A stretch of 64,000 nucleotides of DNA. Origin: UBA9619 sp964630665. GTDB lineage: Bacteria > Pseudomonadota > Gammaproteobacteria > Arenicellales > UBA868. The stretch covers positions 14,770 through 78,769 of the forward strand of contig CAZVVN010000005.1 in assembly GCA_964630665.1 (NCBI GenBank). Reading direction: 5' to 3'. The notes under the pieces are model-generated. The model saw only the letters and a list, made by a program, of their open reading frames with translations. It was not told the origin of the DNA and searched no databases. This document shows, piece by piece, positions 55,395 through 64,000 of this stretch (its first letter is position 1; every line of letters starts with the position of its first letter). A program made the translations under genes and the position numbers.

Positions 55395-57323
55395 GTGCAG
55401 AAATCCAATCAACAGGCTCTCGAAAAGCACCTGCTGGCACAGGCCATCGAGGAAGCTGATTTAAGGGTTTTGCTGATGACACTGGTCCATCTGACTGGTG
55501 ATCTGGACTGGCTTGAGCCACCTTACACTCCTGTGCGGGACGTCAACCTGATAGCAGATCCGTCAGCTGGCCTGTCACAGGAGATCCAGGCTCAATTGCG
55601 AAAATCTGCACTAGAGCTCTTTTGCAAGGGACCCTTGCGACCGTCGATCACCGATCCCGGGGACGCACTGATGCACCAGATGATGCGCGTCTGCCTGGGT
55701 GAGAACGTCCCGGAAGAATATGCACCAGCCATGCGTGAGGAACTGGGCTTTGTGGATCGTGACATTCACTGGACCTCGAAACCCTCGGAGTCACAGCTTT
55801 CCGACCGCCAGGTTCTGATCATCGGCGCCGGAGTCAACGGCATCGTGCTTGGTGCCAAACTGGGCCAACTTGGCATTCCCTACACCATTGTTGAAAAAAA
55901 TAGCGAAGTCGGGGGAACCTGGTTGGAGAATCGGTACCCCGGATGTGGGGTGGATACCCCGAACCATGCGTATTCACTGTCCTTTGGCAAGCGCTACCCT
56001 TGGAGTCGCTATTTCGCACTTCGTGGCGAGATCCAGGATTACCTCGAACGCTGCGCCGATGAGTTCGGTGTACGATCCCACATTCTTTTCCAGACAACGA
56101 TGACGGGCGCTTTTTGGGACGAAAAGAACGCCGCCTGGCGAGTACAGCTGCGCACAGCGACGGGTACAAAAGAAGTTCCTACCCCATTTCTGGTCAGTGC
56201 AATCGGACAGTTCAATCTGCCCAGTACACCTACCACCGCGGGAAACAGCGCCTTCCAAGGCCGTGCATTTCACAGTGCAAAGTGGCCCGATGACCTGAAC
56301 ATCTCTGGACAGCATGTCAGCATCATAGGCACTGGCGCCTCCGCCATGCAGATCGTGCCGGCCATCGCTGATCAGGTTAAAAAATTAACGATATATCAAC
56401 GTACGCCGCAGTGGGTACGGCCAATCTCAGGTTATGGAGAACGGATTGGGGACGGTGCACGGTGGCTGCTGGAAAACCTGCCCTACTACGTTGAGTGGTT
56501 TCGTTTCACCATGTTCTGGCGTTACGGCGACGGCTTGCTGCCGTTTCTTAGAAAGGACCCTGACTGGCCGCACCCTGAGCGAGCGTTAAACCGAGTCAAC
56601 GACCGCCACCGCCAGGAGATGACCGACTTCATGCATTCCGAATTGCGGGATCGACCTGATCTGGCGGCACGCTGCCTACCAGACTACCCCGCATACGGCA
56701 AACGAATACTGCTCGATAACGGCTGGTATCGGACCCTAACACAACCCCACGTCGAACTCGTAACAGAACCGATCGACCGGATAACCACTGACGGTGTCAG
56801 AACCTGTGATGGCCAGGACCGCGCGACAGACATCCTTATCTATGCGATCGGTTTCCAGATGACATCAATGGCTTCAAGACTTGGAATCCGTGGCCGTGAA
56901 GGAGTCGACCTCAGGGCAGTCTGGGAAGGCGACAACCCGACCGCCCACCTGGGTATCACGGTACCGGGGTTCCCCAACTTTTTCTGTATGCTGGGGCCCA
57001 ATACCGGGCTCGGACATGGCGGAAGCACCATGTTTCAATCCGAGTGCCAGGCGTGCTACATCACTGGCTGCATGGTCGACATGATCCAGTCGGAAATCTC
57101 CTCAATTGACGTTCGGCAGGAGGTCCACGACGACTACGTACGACGCGTTGATGCGGAACACGATCGGATGATCTGGTCACACCCGGGCATGACCACTTAC
57201 TATCGCAATGCGCAAGGCCGGGTCGTGACGGTCATGCCCTGGCGACTGGTGGATTACTGGGCCATGACACGGAGTCCGGATCTAAGTGATTTCAGACTGG
57301 GGCCTGTGGACCAGCCATACTGA
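55395..57323 (+). CDS. Type I Baeyer-Villiger monooxygenase-like flavoprotein
   Basis: 642-residue FAD/NADPH monooxygenase. The two dinucleotide motifs are GAGVNG (144-149) and GTGASA (312-317). Between them the Baeyer-Villiger fingerprint FxGxxxHxxxW is present as Phe287-Gln-Gly to Trp297. About 130 extra N-terminal residues are not part of the core fold and resemble the helical extension found in 4-hydroxyacetophenone-type enzymes. It should turn a ketone into an ester or lactone. The start is GTG at 55395, 184 nt after the CoA-transferase gene. Confidence 0.9.
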   Translation: MQKSNQQALEKHLLAQAIEEADLRVLLMTLVHLTGDLDWLEPPYTPVRDVNLIADPSAGLSQEIQAQLRKSALELFCKGPLRPSITDPGDALMHQMMRVCLGENVPEEYAPAMREELGFVDRDIHWTSKPSESQLSDRQVLIIGAGVNGIVLGAKLGQLGIPYTIVEKNSEVGGTWLENRYPGCGVDTPNHAYSLSFGKRYPWSRYFALRGEIQDYLERCADEFGVRSHILFQTTMTGAFWDEKNAAWRVQLRTATGTKEVPTPFLVSAIGQFNLPSTPTTAGNSAFQGRAFHSAKWPDDLNISGQHVSIIGTGASAMQIVPAIADQVKKLTIYQRTPQWVRPISGYGERIGDGARWLLENLPYYVEWFRFTMFWRYGDGLLPFLRKDPDWPHPERALNRVNDRHRQEMTDFMHSELRDRPDLAARCLPDYPAYGKRILLDNGWYRTLTQPHVELVTEPIDRITTDGVRTCDGQDRATDILIYAIGFQMTSMASRLGIRGREGVDLRAVWEGDNPTAHLGITVPGFPNFFCMLGPNTGLGHGGSTMFQSECQACYITGCMVDMIQSEISSIDVRQEVHDDYVRRVDAEHDRMIWSHPGMTTYYRNAQGRVVTVMPWRLVDYWAMTRSPDLSDFRLGPVDQPY

Positions 57324-57343
57324 CACTCCGACCCGGATCCTGA

Positions 57344-58333
57344 TCAGTTGTCAGTCGGCAACTCGGGCCAGCCGTCTTCGTCTGCCGGATACCAAAATTC
57401 AGCCAACGCTTTCTGTATCGCGACCAGGCACCGATCCCGGCGCTCTTCCAGTCCCTCGAGCGAGCGCTTTCCCTGCGCCAGTTCGCATCCGGCCGCGGCC
57501 GCTTCAACCAACTCTTCAGTGAAATCCGGTGCTGGCAGGTGGGTCCACAAGTTAGCCTCATCCGGTGACCAGTGCTGCATGGATCGACGAAGACCGCCTT
57601 TCCCACCCGCCAGATGAAAAGTCAACATCGGCCCTAGGAAAGCCCAGCGCAGACCCGGCCCACCAGTGATCGCAGCATCGATTTCGGCAGGAGTACAAAT
57701 CCCGTCCCGGATCATGTAAAGCGCTTCATGGAAAAGAACCTGCTGCAGACGGTCGGAGATATAACCATCGATCTCGACTCTCGTATGCAACGGCCGCATT
57801 CCGACCGAACGATAGAAATCACCGGCCCGCACTATGGTCGAGTCGGCAGTACGATTGCCTCCGACCAGTTCGACCAGCGGCAGCAGATAGACCGGGTTGA
57901 ACGGGTGGCCGACCAAGACCCGCTCCGGATATCGTGCTTCGCTCTGCAGCAGGCTCGGCCGGATACCTGATGAACTGGATGCAATCATCACCCGAGATTC
58001 AACCATCAGACTTGCCCTGGTGATAATCTCCTGCTTGAGAGTGACGTCATCAGGCGCGTTTTCTTGTACAAAATCCGCCCCGGCAAGGCAACACTCCAAT
58101 GACGGCTCAAAACGCAGTCGCTCAAGGCCAGAACCATCAGCCACCCCGATTTCGCTAAGCAGCGGCCAGGCGTTTTCCACATTGTTCCGCAGTACTTTCT
58201 CTGCAGTCGGGTTCGGGTCCCAGGCGCGCACCTCTAGACCATGGGCCAGGAACCGGGCAGCCCAGCCACTGCCAATCAGCCCTGATCCCAGGATCGCAAC
58301 TGTTGCTGTCTCACCACCCTCTAAACTGGTCAT
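57344..58333 (-). CDS. 3-hydroxyacyl-CoA dehydrogenase family protein, carnitine 3-dehydrogenase-like
   Basis: 329-residue NAD-dependent 3-hydroxy acid dehydrogenase. The N-terminal Rossmann motif is GSGLIGSGWA (16-25). The catalytic region is LVGHPFNPVYLLPLVELVGG, and EIDAAITGGPGLRWAFLGP with HLAGGKGG matches the carnitine dehydrogenase subgroup. The ATG at 58333 has AGGAGGGG ahead, a very strong site; the extension upstream of it is not counted. It is tail-to-tail with the monooxygenase gene. The substrate may be carnitine or another 3-hydroxy acid. Confidence 0.87.
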   Translation of the reverse strand: MTSLEGGETATVAILGSGLIGSGWAARFLAHGLEVRAWDPNPTAEKVLRNNVENAWPLLSEIGVADGSGLERLRFEPSLECCLAGADFVQENAPDDVTLKQEIITRASLMVESRVMIASSSSGIRPSLLQSEARYPERVLVGHPFNPVYLLPLVELVGGNRTADSTIVRAGDFYRSVGMRPLHTRVEIDGYISDRLQQVLFHEALYMIRDGICTPAEIDAAITGGPGLRWAFLGPMLTFHLAGGKGGLRRSMQHWSPDEANLWTHLPAPDFTEELVEAAAAGCELAQGKRSLEGLEERRDRCLVAIQKALAEFWYPADEDGWPELPTDN

Positions 58334-58352
58334 GAAACCCCTCCTGGATCGG

Positions 58353-60059
58353 TTAAGTGTTGTCAAGCCTTGTGTTCATTTCGGACAATAGACGACTTCG
58401 AAGTCCCGATTTCATGGTCTTACCATTGGCGTTTCGCGGCAGAGGTTCGGTCACCAGGGTCATACTCTCCGGGACCTTGTAATCGGCCAGACAACCAACA
58501 CACCAGGCCGTGAGCAGTTCAAGCATATCCTTTTCTGCCACAGCGGATTCAGCCGGAAGTATGTACGCATGGACACGTTCACCCAGGACCGCACATGGCC
58601 TCCCAATGACCGCAGCCTCGTTGATTCGAGGGTGAAGCAACAGGTGATTCTCTACCTCGGAAGAATAGACCTTATATCCTCCCCGGTTGATCATGTCCTT
58701 GCGTCGGTCAAGCACCTCAACATAGCCTTCTGTAGACATCCGGCCTATATCGCCTGAGCGCCAGAATCCTTCTGCCGTGAACTGCGATGCTGTCTCCTGT
58801 GGCAGGTTCCAGTATCCCGGCACGACCATCGGGCCCTTGATGAGGATCTCCCCGGCCTCTCCGGTGGGACACAGCCGTCCCTCGCTATCGACTATTCTGA
58901 TCTGCGCACAATGGACCGGCAGGCCGACACTCATCCGTTGATCGGCGATGGCGGCAGGCGGCAGAAGCGTCGCAGGCGATGTGGTTTCGGTGGCACCGTA
59001 ACCGTTGGAAAGGTGGAGTTCCGGCAGTTTCTCTTTTAGTCCGATGATCGTATCTTCGGGCATTGGCGCCCCACCAAAAAGGCCCAGTTTGAGGGACGAG
59101 AGGTCCGCCGTGCCCAACTCCGGTCGCCTCAGCATCAATGCGTACATCGCGGGCACCATGACTGAGTGGGTAATTTTCTCGCCTGAGAGAAGCCTGATCG
59201 CCTCCTGGGCATTGAATTCATCCATCAGGATGCAGGCCCCACCGCAGCCCCACATCGCCAGTAACTGCCCGACCAGCCCCGTAACGTGGGTCACCGGTAC
59301 TGCGATCAGTGTTCTTTCTGCCTCCTTCAACCCAAAACAACGCCGGTAGTGCACGATACTGTGCACGATGTTCAGGTGCGTCAGCATCGCCCCCTTGGGC
59401 CTGCCCGTGGTACCGGAGGTGTAGAGGATAAACGCACAGTCCTCTTCCGAAACCTTCGGCTCAACCGGTGCACTGCCGGACCATCGCTCAAGCTCAGAGT
59501 AAGTCAGCATCTGTCCCCCAGAATCCCCGATCGCAATCGTGAGTTCCGGTAGCAAAACCGGATCCGGTAGTCGATCGACGAGTTGATCCTGCACGAACAG
59601 TACACTGGCTGTTGAATCAGCCAGCATCAGCTGGATTTCCGCCCGCGCCAACCGGTGTGACAATGGAACACAAATCGCGCCGAGGCGAAGACATGCCGCG
59701 ATAATGACCCCGACTGAAGGGTGATTGCCAGCCAGCACTGCAACACGGTCACCCTGCTTGATCCCGGCCTCTGACAGCCAACCCGTAATCCTTCCTGCCC
59801 GGTTCCACAGCGCAGCGTAGGATATTCGCTGGTCCCCCGCGACCAGAGCCTCAGACGACCCCGAACGAGCCGCCGTGCTGGAAAGAATTTGCAGTATTGT
59901 TACAGGGCGATCAGCAAAACACAGCAGGTCACGGCCAAAATGGCGTTCCCACTGGATACCTTCTGGGTCCAGTCTATGCCAGCCCACGGTCTCCATTGGG
60001 TGCCCGCCGACCTCTTCCTCGGGGACAGTCCCTGTATCGACTGGTTCCTCCCGGCTCAC
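58353..60059 (-). CDS. Acyl-CoA synthetase / AMP-dependent ligase
   Basis: 568-residue ANL-superfamily ligase that activates a carboxylic acid with CoA. The phosphate loop is ILYTSGTTGRPKGAM, followed by NGYGATETTSP, the DIGRMSTEGYVEVLDRRKD hinge and the C-terminal lysine in PRNANGKTMKSGL. The GTG at 60059 has GGAGG 8 nt upstream; an ATG at 59996 is an alternative. The carnitine dehydrogenase-like gene follows 19 nt downstream. The acid substrate is not predictable. Confidence 0.91.
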   Translation of the reverse strand: MSREEPVDTGTVPEEEVGGHPMETVGWHRLDPEGIQWERHFGRDLLCFADRPVTILQILSSTAARSGSSEALVAGDQRISYAALWNRAGRITGWLSEAGIKQGDRVAVLAGNHPSVGVIIAACLRLGAICVPLSHRLARAEIQLMLADSTASVLFVQDQLVDRLPDPVLLPELTIAIGDSGGQMLTYSELERWSGSAPVEPKVSEEDCAFILYTSGTTGRPKGAMLTHLNIVHSIVHYRRCFGLKEAERTLIAVPVTHVTGLVGQLLAMWGCGGACILMDEFNAQEAIRLLSGEKITHSVMVPAMYALMLRRPELGTADLSSLKLGLFGGAPMPEDTIIGLKEKLPELHLSNGYGATETTSPATLLPPAAIADQRMSVGLPVHCAQIRIVDSEGRLCPTGEAGEILIKGPMVVPGYWNLPQETASQFTAEGFWRSGDIGRMSTEGYVEVLDRRKDMINRGGYKVYSSEVENHLLLHPRINEAAVIGRPCAVLGERVHAYILPAESAVAEKDMLELLTAWCVGCLADYKVPESMTLVTEPLPRNANGKTMKSGLRSRLLSEMNTRLDNT

Positions 60060-60109
60060 CAGTATCGCCTCCGAAGGCCGGTTATCCGAGCAACTGGACC
60101 GGGCAACCC

Positions 60110-61312
60110 TCAGCCGTGCTCCCTGAGTTCGAGCCGCGCGATCTGGTTTCTATGGACCTCGTCTGGTCCATCAGCGAGGCGTAACAGTCGAGCCGTCGCG
60201 TAGGCGTGAGCGAGTCCGAAATCATCCGAAAGACCACCGCCGCCGTGCGCCTGAATCGCCCAGTCGATGACCTGACAGGCCATATTGGGCGCAGAGACCT
60301 TGATCATGGCGATCTCTTTCCGCGCGGCTTTGTTTCCCAGTGAATCCATCTTAGAGGCGGCGTGCAAGGTCAAGAGCCTGCTCTGGTCAATCATAATCCG
60401 GGATTCGGCTATTCTCTCCTGGGTGACGGTTTGTTCGGCTATGGGCTTGCCGAAGGCTATCCGGCTACTCGCTCTCCGGCACATGTCCTCCAAGGATCGC
60501 TCGGCCAGGCCGATCAGGCGCATGCAGTGATGAATACGACCAGGTCCCAAACGACCCTGGGCGATTTCGAATCCCCGCCCGGCACCGAGCAGCATGTTTT
60601 CCACCGGCACCCGGACATTCATAAAATCGACTTCGGCATGGCCGTGCGGCGCGTCGTCGAAACCCAGAACTGGCAAATGTCGTAAGACAGTGACGCCTGG
60701 CGCATCCATCGGTACGAGAATCATCGACTGCTGGCTGTGTCGATTCGGGTTATCAGGATCCGTCTTGCCCATGAAAATCAGGACTCGGCAACGCGGATCG
60801 TTGGCACCCGACGTCCACCATTTTCGCCCGTTGATAACGTATTCGTCTCCGTCTCGAACGATCTGGGCCTGTATGTTGGTCGCGTCGGAGGAGGCCACGT
60901 CCGGCTCTGTCATCGCAAATGCTGAACGAATCTCGCCGGCCAACAGTGGTTCGAGCCATTGTTTCTGTTGCTCAGGTGTCCCGTACCGAGATAACACCTC
61001 CATGTTGCCGGTATCCGGTGCTGAACAGTTGAATACCTCTGGAGCATAGGACGAGCGCCCCATGATCTCGCACAGTGGGGCATAATCGTAGTTGCTAAGT
61101 CCCGCACCAAATTCGCTTTCCGGCAGAAACAAGTTCCAGAGGCCAGCATCACGGGCCCTGCCCTTTAGCTTCTCCACTATTGCAGAAGGCTGCCAACGGT
61201 TACCCGATAGAGTTTCGTCCGCTATCGCCCGCTCACTTGGATAGATATGGGCGTCCATGAACGCCGTGATCCTTGCATGTAGATCAGCGCATTTTTCAGA
61301 CATCTCGATCAT
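60110..61312 (-). CDS. Acyl-CoA dehydrogenase family protein
   Basis: 400-residue flavoprotein of the acyl-CoA dehydrogenase family. [16 protein letters not shown] and [18 protein letters not shown] bind the flavin and substrate; [37 protein letters not shown] is the C-terminal FAD-dimer region. The catalytic base of typical members is not obvious by eye. The ATG at 61312 has AAGGG before it. It sits between the fused hydratase/dehydrogenase and the ligase genes and should do the first dehydrogenation of beta-oxidation. Confidence 0.92.
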   Translation of the reverse strand: MIEMSEKCADLHARITAFMDAHIYPSERAIADETLSGNRWQPSAIVEKLKGRARDAGLWNLFLPESEFGAGLSNYDYAPLCEIMGRSSYAPEVFNCSAPDTGNMEVLSRYGTPEQQKQWLEPLLAGEIRSAFAMTEPDVASSDATNIQAQIVRDGDEYVINGRKWWTSGANDPRCRVLIFMGKTDPDNPNRHSQQSMILVPMDAPGVTVLRHLPVLGFDDAPHGHAEVDFMNVRVPVENMLLGAGRGFEIAQGRLGPGRIHHCMRLIGLAERSLEDMCRRASSRIAFGKPIAEQTVTQERIAESRIMIDQSRLLTLHAASKMDSLGNKAARKEIAMIKVSAPNMACQVIDWAIQAHGGGGLSDDFGLAHAYATARLLRLADGPDEVHRNQIARLELREHG

Positions 61313-61361
61313 CGTAAATCCCTTCCAGTTTTCTCAGAATCACCGACTGGGAAGCCAGGCT

Positions 61362-63470
61362 TCAGTTGTTTTCTGCATCATACGCTTCGAAGGTTTTCGC
61401 TTCGGCCCCCAGTTTGTTCAACAATGATGCCGGTAACCAGTGATCACGCCCGGTCTGTTCGAAATACCGGCCGACCGCCTGCCCCACAGTATCCAGGCCG
61501 ACGGTCCCTGCCCAGTGCATCGGCCCTCCGCGCCAGACAGGAAACCCATAGCCATTGAGGTACACCAGATCTATGTCACTGGCGCGCAGGGCGATACCTT
61601 CCTCGAGAATGGCCGCACCGATGTTGACCAGCGGATACATGCAACGTTCCAGAATCTCCTGGTCACTGACTTGTCTCGGTTCAAACCCAAAATGTGCCGC
61701 AGCCTGTCGCGACAACTCCTCGACCTCTGGATCGGACACCGGCACTCGGCTGCCCTTTTCATAGATGTAGTAACCGCGCCCTGTCTTCTGCCCATAACGC
61801 CCCAACTCACATAATCGGTTGGATATAAACGCACCCGGGGTATCAGCAGCCCGTCCTCCACCAGCCGCTTTACGTTTGGCCCAGCCGATATCGAGTCCAG
61901 CCAGATCTGAAACGGCCAGTGGACCCATGGCCATACCAAAGTCATACATCACGCGGTCGATCTGGCCCGGGTCGACCCCTTCTTCGACCATGATGGCAGC
62001 TTCTCCGAAATAGCCTTCCAACATACGGTTACCGATGAAACCATGGCAGACGCCCGACACGATCGGCAGCTTACCCATTCTTCGGCCCAGATCGAGGACA
62101 CTCATGAGAACCTCGTCATCGACCGTGTCGGTTCTGACAACCTCGAGCAGTCGCATCACGTTGGCGGGGCTGAAGAAATGCGTTCCGAGCACCGTGTTTT
62201 TGCGCTCGGACACACTGTTCGCGATCTCATTGACATCCAAGTAGGAAGTGTTGGAAGTCAGGATGGCTCCGGGCTTTGCGATGGCGTCCAGCCGCGAGAA
62301 AATCTCTTTCTTAGCGGGCATTTCTTCATAGATAGCTTCAATGATGATGTCTGCCTGCTGCAGATCCTCGATTTGGGTCGAGGGCGTAATCCGGGCCAGT
62401 CGTTGATCCATGTCTGCTTGTGTAAGGCGCCCTTTACTCACCGTAGCGGCGTAGTTCTTTTCGATCGTGGCCATGCCTCGATCCAGCGCCTGGGCGTTCT
62501 GCTCAATGACCGTAACCGGAATTCCGGCATTGGCGAGGTTCATGCTAATCCCGCCACCCATGGTTCCTGCCCCGACAACACCGGCGCTGGAAAAGGACCG
62601 CCGCGGCACCTCTCGATCAACCCCGGGCACCTTCGCAGCTCCCCGTTCAGCAAAGAAAACGTGGCGCATCGCCTGGGATTCTTCGGAAGCCACGCATTCC
62701 TCAAAGATCTCCCGCTCTCGTGCAAGCCCTTCAGCAAAGGGCAGCGAGACGGCGGCTTCAACACACTCGATGCAAGCAAAAGGTGCCCGCATACCACGAG
62801 CCCGTCGTTTGATCTGGGCCCGTTTTGTCTCAAAGATACCGGGATCTTCCGCTGTTACGGCCATATCACGGGCCAGAGGATGGCTTACTCCGGATGAGCC
62901 CTTTTCAGCGGCAAAAGCAACGGCACCTTCTAGAAGCTCGCCATCGATGACCTTATCGACTATACCCAGTTGCTGGGCTCGTTCTGCCGAAACGGGGTCG
63001 CCGGAAACGATCATGTCCAGCGCTGCATCCACACCTGCCAGCCTGGGAAGTCGCTGCGTACCCCCCGCGCCTGGCGGAATGCCGAGCTTGACTTCGGGCT
63101 GGCCGACCCTCGCCTTCGCTACGATGACCCGATAGTGACAACTCATTGCCAGCTCCAGGCCCCCACCCAGCGCGTGACCATGGATCGCAGCCACAACCGG
63201 CTTAGGACTGTCCTCAAAGCTGCTGATAATGTGGGACAGCTTCTCCTCACCTGCAGGCCAGGGTCTTGAGAAGAAGCGGATATCCGCACCGGCAATGAAC
63301 CCCCGGCCGGCCCCAATCAGTACGATCGCCCGCACATTGCTGTCAGCATTAGCCTGACTGACACCTTCAACGATGCCTTTAGGGACACCGGGGCTTAAGG
63401 CGTTGACCGGTGGATTGTCCACCGTGAGGATGGCAACATCGTCACGCGTATCATATTTGACCAGGGTCAT
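61362..63470 (-). CDS. Bifunctional enoyl-CoA hydratase / 3-hydroxyacyl-CoA dehydrogenase (FadB-like)
   Basis: 702 residues. The N-terminal crotonase domain (about 1-190) has GAGRGFIAGADI and the hydratase glutamates region GHALGGGLELAM and GIPPGAGGTQRLPRL. The dehydrogenase part starts with GAGTMGGGISMNLANAG (about 297) and has GTHFFSPANVMRLLEVV, GFIGNRM and C-terminal dehydrogenase repeats. The order matches peroxisomal-type multifunctional enzymes and FadB. A strong GGAGGAAGGAA site precedes the ATG at 63470. A thiolase partner is not adjacent. Confidence 0.93.
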   Translation of the reverse strand: MTLVKYDTRDDVAILTVDNPPVNALSPGVPKGIVEGVSQANADSNVRAIVLIGAGRGFIAGADIRFFSRPWPAGEEKLSHIISSFEDSPKPVVAAIHGHALGGGLELAMSCHYRVIVAKARVGQPEVKLGIPPGAGGTQRLPRLAGVDAALDMIVSGDPVSAERAQQLGIVDKVIDGELLEGAVAFAAEKGSSGVSHPLARDMAVTAEDPGIFETKRAQIKRRARGMRAPFACIECVEAAVSLPFAEGLAREREIFEECVASEESQAMRHVFFAERGAAKVPGVDREVPRRSFSSAGVVGAGTMGGGISMNLANAGIPVTVIEQNAQALDRGMATIEKNYAATVSKGRLTQADMDQRLARITPSTQIEDLQQADIIIEAIYEEMPAKKEIFSRLDAIAKPGAILTSNTSYLDVNEIANSVSERKNTVLGTHFFSPANVMRLLEVVRTDTVDDEVLMSVLDLGRRMGKLPIVSGVCHGFIGNRMLEGYFGEAAIMVEEGVDPGQIDRVMYDFGMAMGPLAVSDLAGLDIGWAKRKAAGGGRAADTPGAFISNRLCELGRYGQKTGRGYYIYEKGSRVPVSDPEVEELSRQAAAHFGFEPRQVSDQEILERCMYPLVNIGAAILEEGIALRASDIDLVYLNGYGFPVWRGGPMHWAGTVGLDTVGQAVGRYFEQTGRDHWLPASLLNKLGAEAKTFEAYDAENN

Positions 63471-63503
63471 TTCCTTCCTCCGCTTTTGACCACCTAGACC
63501 TCA

Positions 63504-63509
63504 ATTATA
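63504..63509 (-). promoter_or_regulatory. Predicted -10 element of the FadB-like gene
   Basis: On the minus strand TATAAT lies at 63509-63504, about 34 nt before the start codon. The matching -35 position falls inside the palindrome at 63526-63539. Confidence 0.55.
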
Positions 63510-63525
63510 GATAGGCTGAGACCCC

Positions 63526-63539
63526 TACAACGCGTTGTA
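63526..63539. promoter_or_regulatory. Perfect 14 bp palindrome, candidate operator
   Basis: TACAACGCGTTGTA is its own reverse complement. It covers the predicted -35 element of the FadB-like gene, so a dimeric repressor (for example TetR or GntR type) bound there would block transcription. The regulator is not in the window. Confidence 0.6.
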
Positions 63540-63587
63540 AAGGGCCAGGGAAAGCTCGTAACAGATAATTCCAGGCGCAGCTCTATA

Positions 63588-64000
63588 TCAGTCACTTCTT
63601 AACCCGCTTGATTGGTGCAACAGCCAGTCAACGACAAAATTAACAGCCACCGTGAGAACGGCAATCGCCGCCGCCGGCAGAAGAGGCGTTATATCGTCGT
63701 AATTAATCAGCGTGGCGTTGTCACGGACCATAGACCCCCAATCCGCGGTCGGAGGCTGAATTCCCAGTCCCAGAAAACTCAGTGCAGCAATAAACAAAAA
63801 CACGAAACAGAAGCGAAGACCAAATTCTGCCAACAGTGGCGCCATGATATTCGGGAGAATCTCTTTGCGGATAACCCACCACAGGCCCTCTCCACGAAGG
63901 CGGGCGACTTCAACAAAATCCATTACGGCTACGTTCATTGCCGCTGCCCGGGTGATACGGTACACACGGGTACTGTCCAATACAGCGATAACCAGTACCA
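63588..64000 (-). CDS. Dpp/Opp-type ABC transporter permease, C-terminal part (cut by window edge)
   Basis: Reading is open to the right edge of the window, so the N-terminal part is missing. The visible 137 residues contain the permease EAA-like loop DFVEVARLRGEGLWWVIRKEILPN, then membrane segments GLRFCFVFLFIAALSFLGLGI and the cytoplasmic motif ADWGSMVRDNA. It is the DppC/OppC-type subunit of a peptide, opine or similar uptake system. The 117 nt downstream separate it from the FadB-like gene. Confidence 0.9.
   Translation of the reverse strand, partial: VLVIAVLDSTRVYRITRAAAMNVAVMDFVEVARLRGEGLWWVIRKEILPNIMAPLLAEFGLRFCFVFLFIAALSFLGLGIQPPTADWGSMVRDNATLINYDDITPLLPAAAIAVLTVAVNFVVDWLLHQSSGLRSD

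Noticed and set aside
62043..62897. Open frame antisense to the FadB-like gene
   Set aside because: Mirror of a conserved coding sequence; composition follows the codon pattern of the real gene.

Overview
The window looks like chromosomal DNA of a GC-rich gammaproteobacterium. The core gene order is gammaproteobacterial: ndk-rlmN-pilF-rodZ-hisS, divergent trmJ/suhB, queA-tgt-yajC-secDF joined to nrdR-ribD-ribE-ribB-nusB-thiL-pgpA, and yciB-bolA. GTG and TTG starts are frequent. Genus cannot be told from the sequence alone. No rRNA, CRISPR array, insertion sequence, integrase or plasmid gene was seen.

Layout. 1-7.7 kb (minus): trmJ, a lone iscA with an intrinsic terminator, mtaB, ndk, rlmN, pilF, rodZ, hisS and the first codons of another gene. 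7.9-11.7 kb (plus): suhB, mutS, fdxA. 11.7-23.2 kb (minus): a tightly packed block of about 11 kb running queA, tgt, yajC, secD, secF, nrdR, ribD, ribE, ribB(X), nusB, thiL, pgpA, then yajQ. It joins queuosine tRNA modification, Sec export, riboflavin synthesis and small housekeeping genes. 23.3-26.5 kb: a 2-oxoglutarate/Fe oxygenase, a serine hydrolase and a threonine dehydratase-like enzyme. 26.66-27.5 kb: tRNA-Leu(CAA), followed by a decayed outer-membrane beta-barrel gene of BamA/TamA type. 27.6-35.5 kb (plus): VOC protein, DapA-like lyase, yciB, bolA, then gcvT-gcvH-gcvP-lipA, in which the glycine cleavage system is translationally coupled to lipoyl synthase. 35.5-40.4 kb (minus): a trans-sulfuration family PLP enzyme, an HNH nuclease, an MFS carrier and a double-ATPase ABC subunit.

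40.7-46.4 kb (plus): a compact tryptophan-to-anthranilate module made of a kynurenine formamidase-like hydrolase, kynureninase and an indoleamine 2,3-dioxygenase (IDO) family enzyme, followed by a HisC-like aminotransferase and a D-2-hydroxyacid dehydrogenase. 46.4-50.8 kb (minus): an SDR-fold protein that has lost its Tyr/Lys pair, an enolase-superfamily dehydratase, and an AceE-like thiamine-diphosphate enzyme. The AceE-like gene is divergent from an Lrp/AsnC regulator, and a perfect 8+8 bp inverted repeat lies between them. 51.5-63.5 kb: a large acyl-CoA catabolic region with a thiolase-like protein lacking the nucleophilic Cys, HMG-CoA lyase, class III CoA-transferase, Baeyer-Villiger monooxygenase, carnitine dehydrogenase-like enzyme, acyl-CoA ligase, acyl-CoA dehydrogenase and a fused hydratase/dehydrogenase. 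The last has a perfect 14 bp palindrome over its predicted -35 element. The window ends inside a Dpp/Opp-type ABC permease gene.

The most interesting signals are the IDO-based kynurenine module, the ketone/acyl-CoA region built around a Baeyer-Villiger enzyme with an HMG-CoA lyase/CoA-transferase pair, the AceE-like/Lrp divergon with its operator, the riboflavin operon lacking ribH and a functional-looking RibA domain, and the BamA/TamA-like pseudogene beside the tRNA. No clearly new defence or mobile system was seen.
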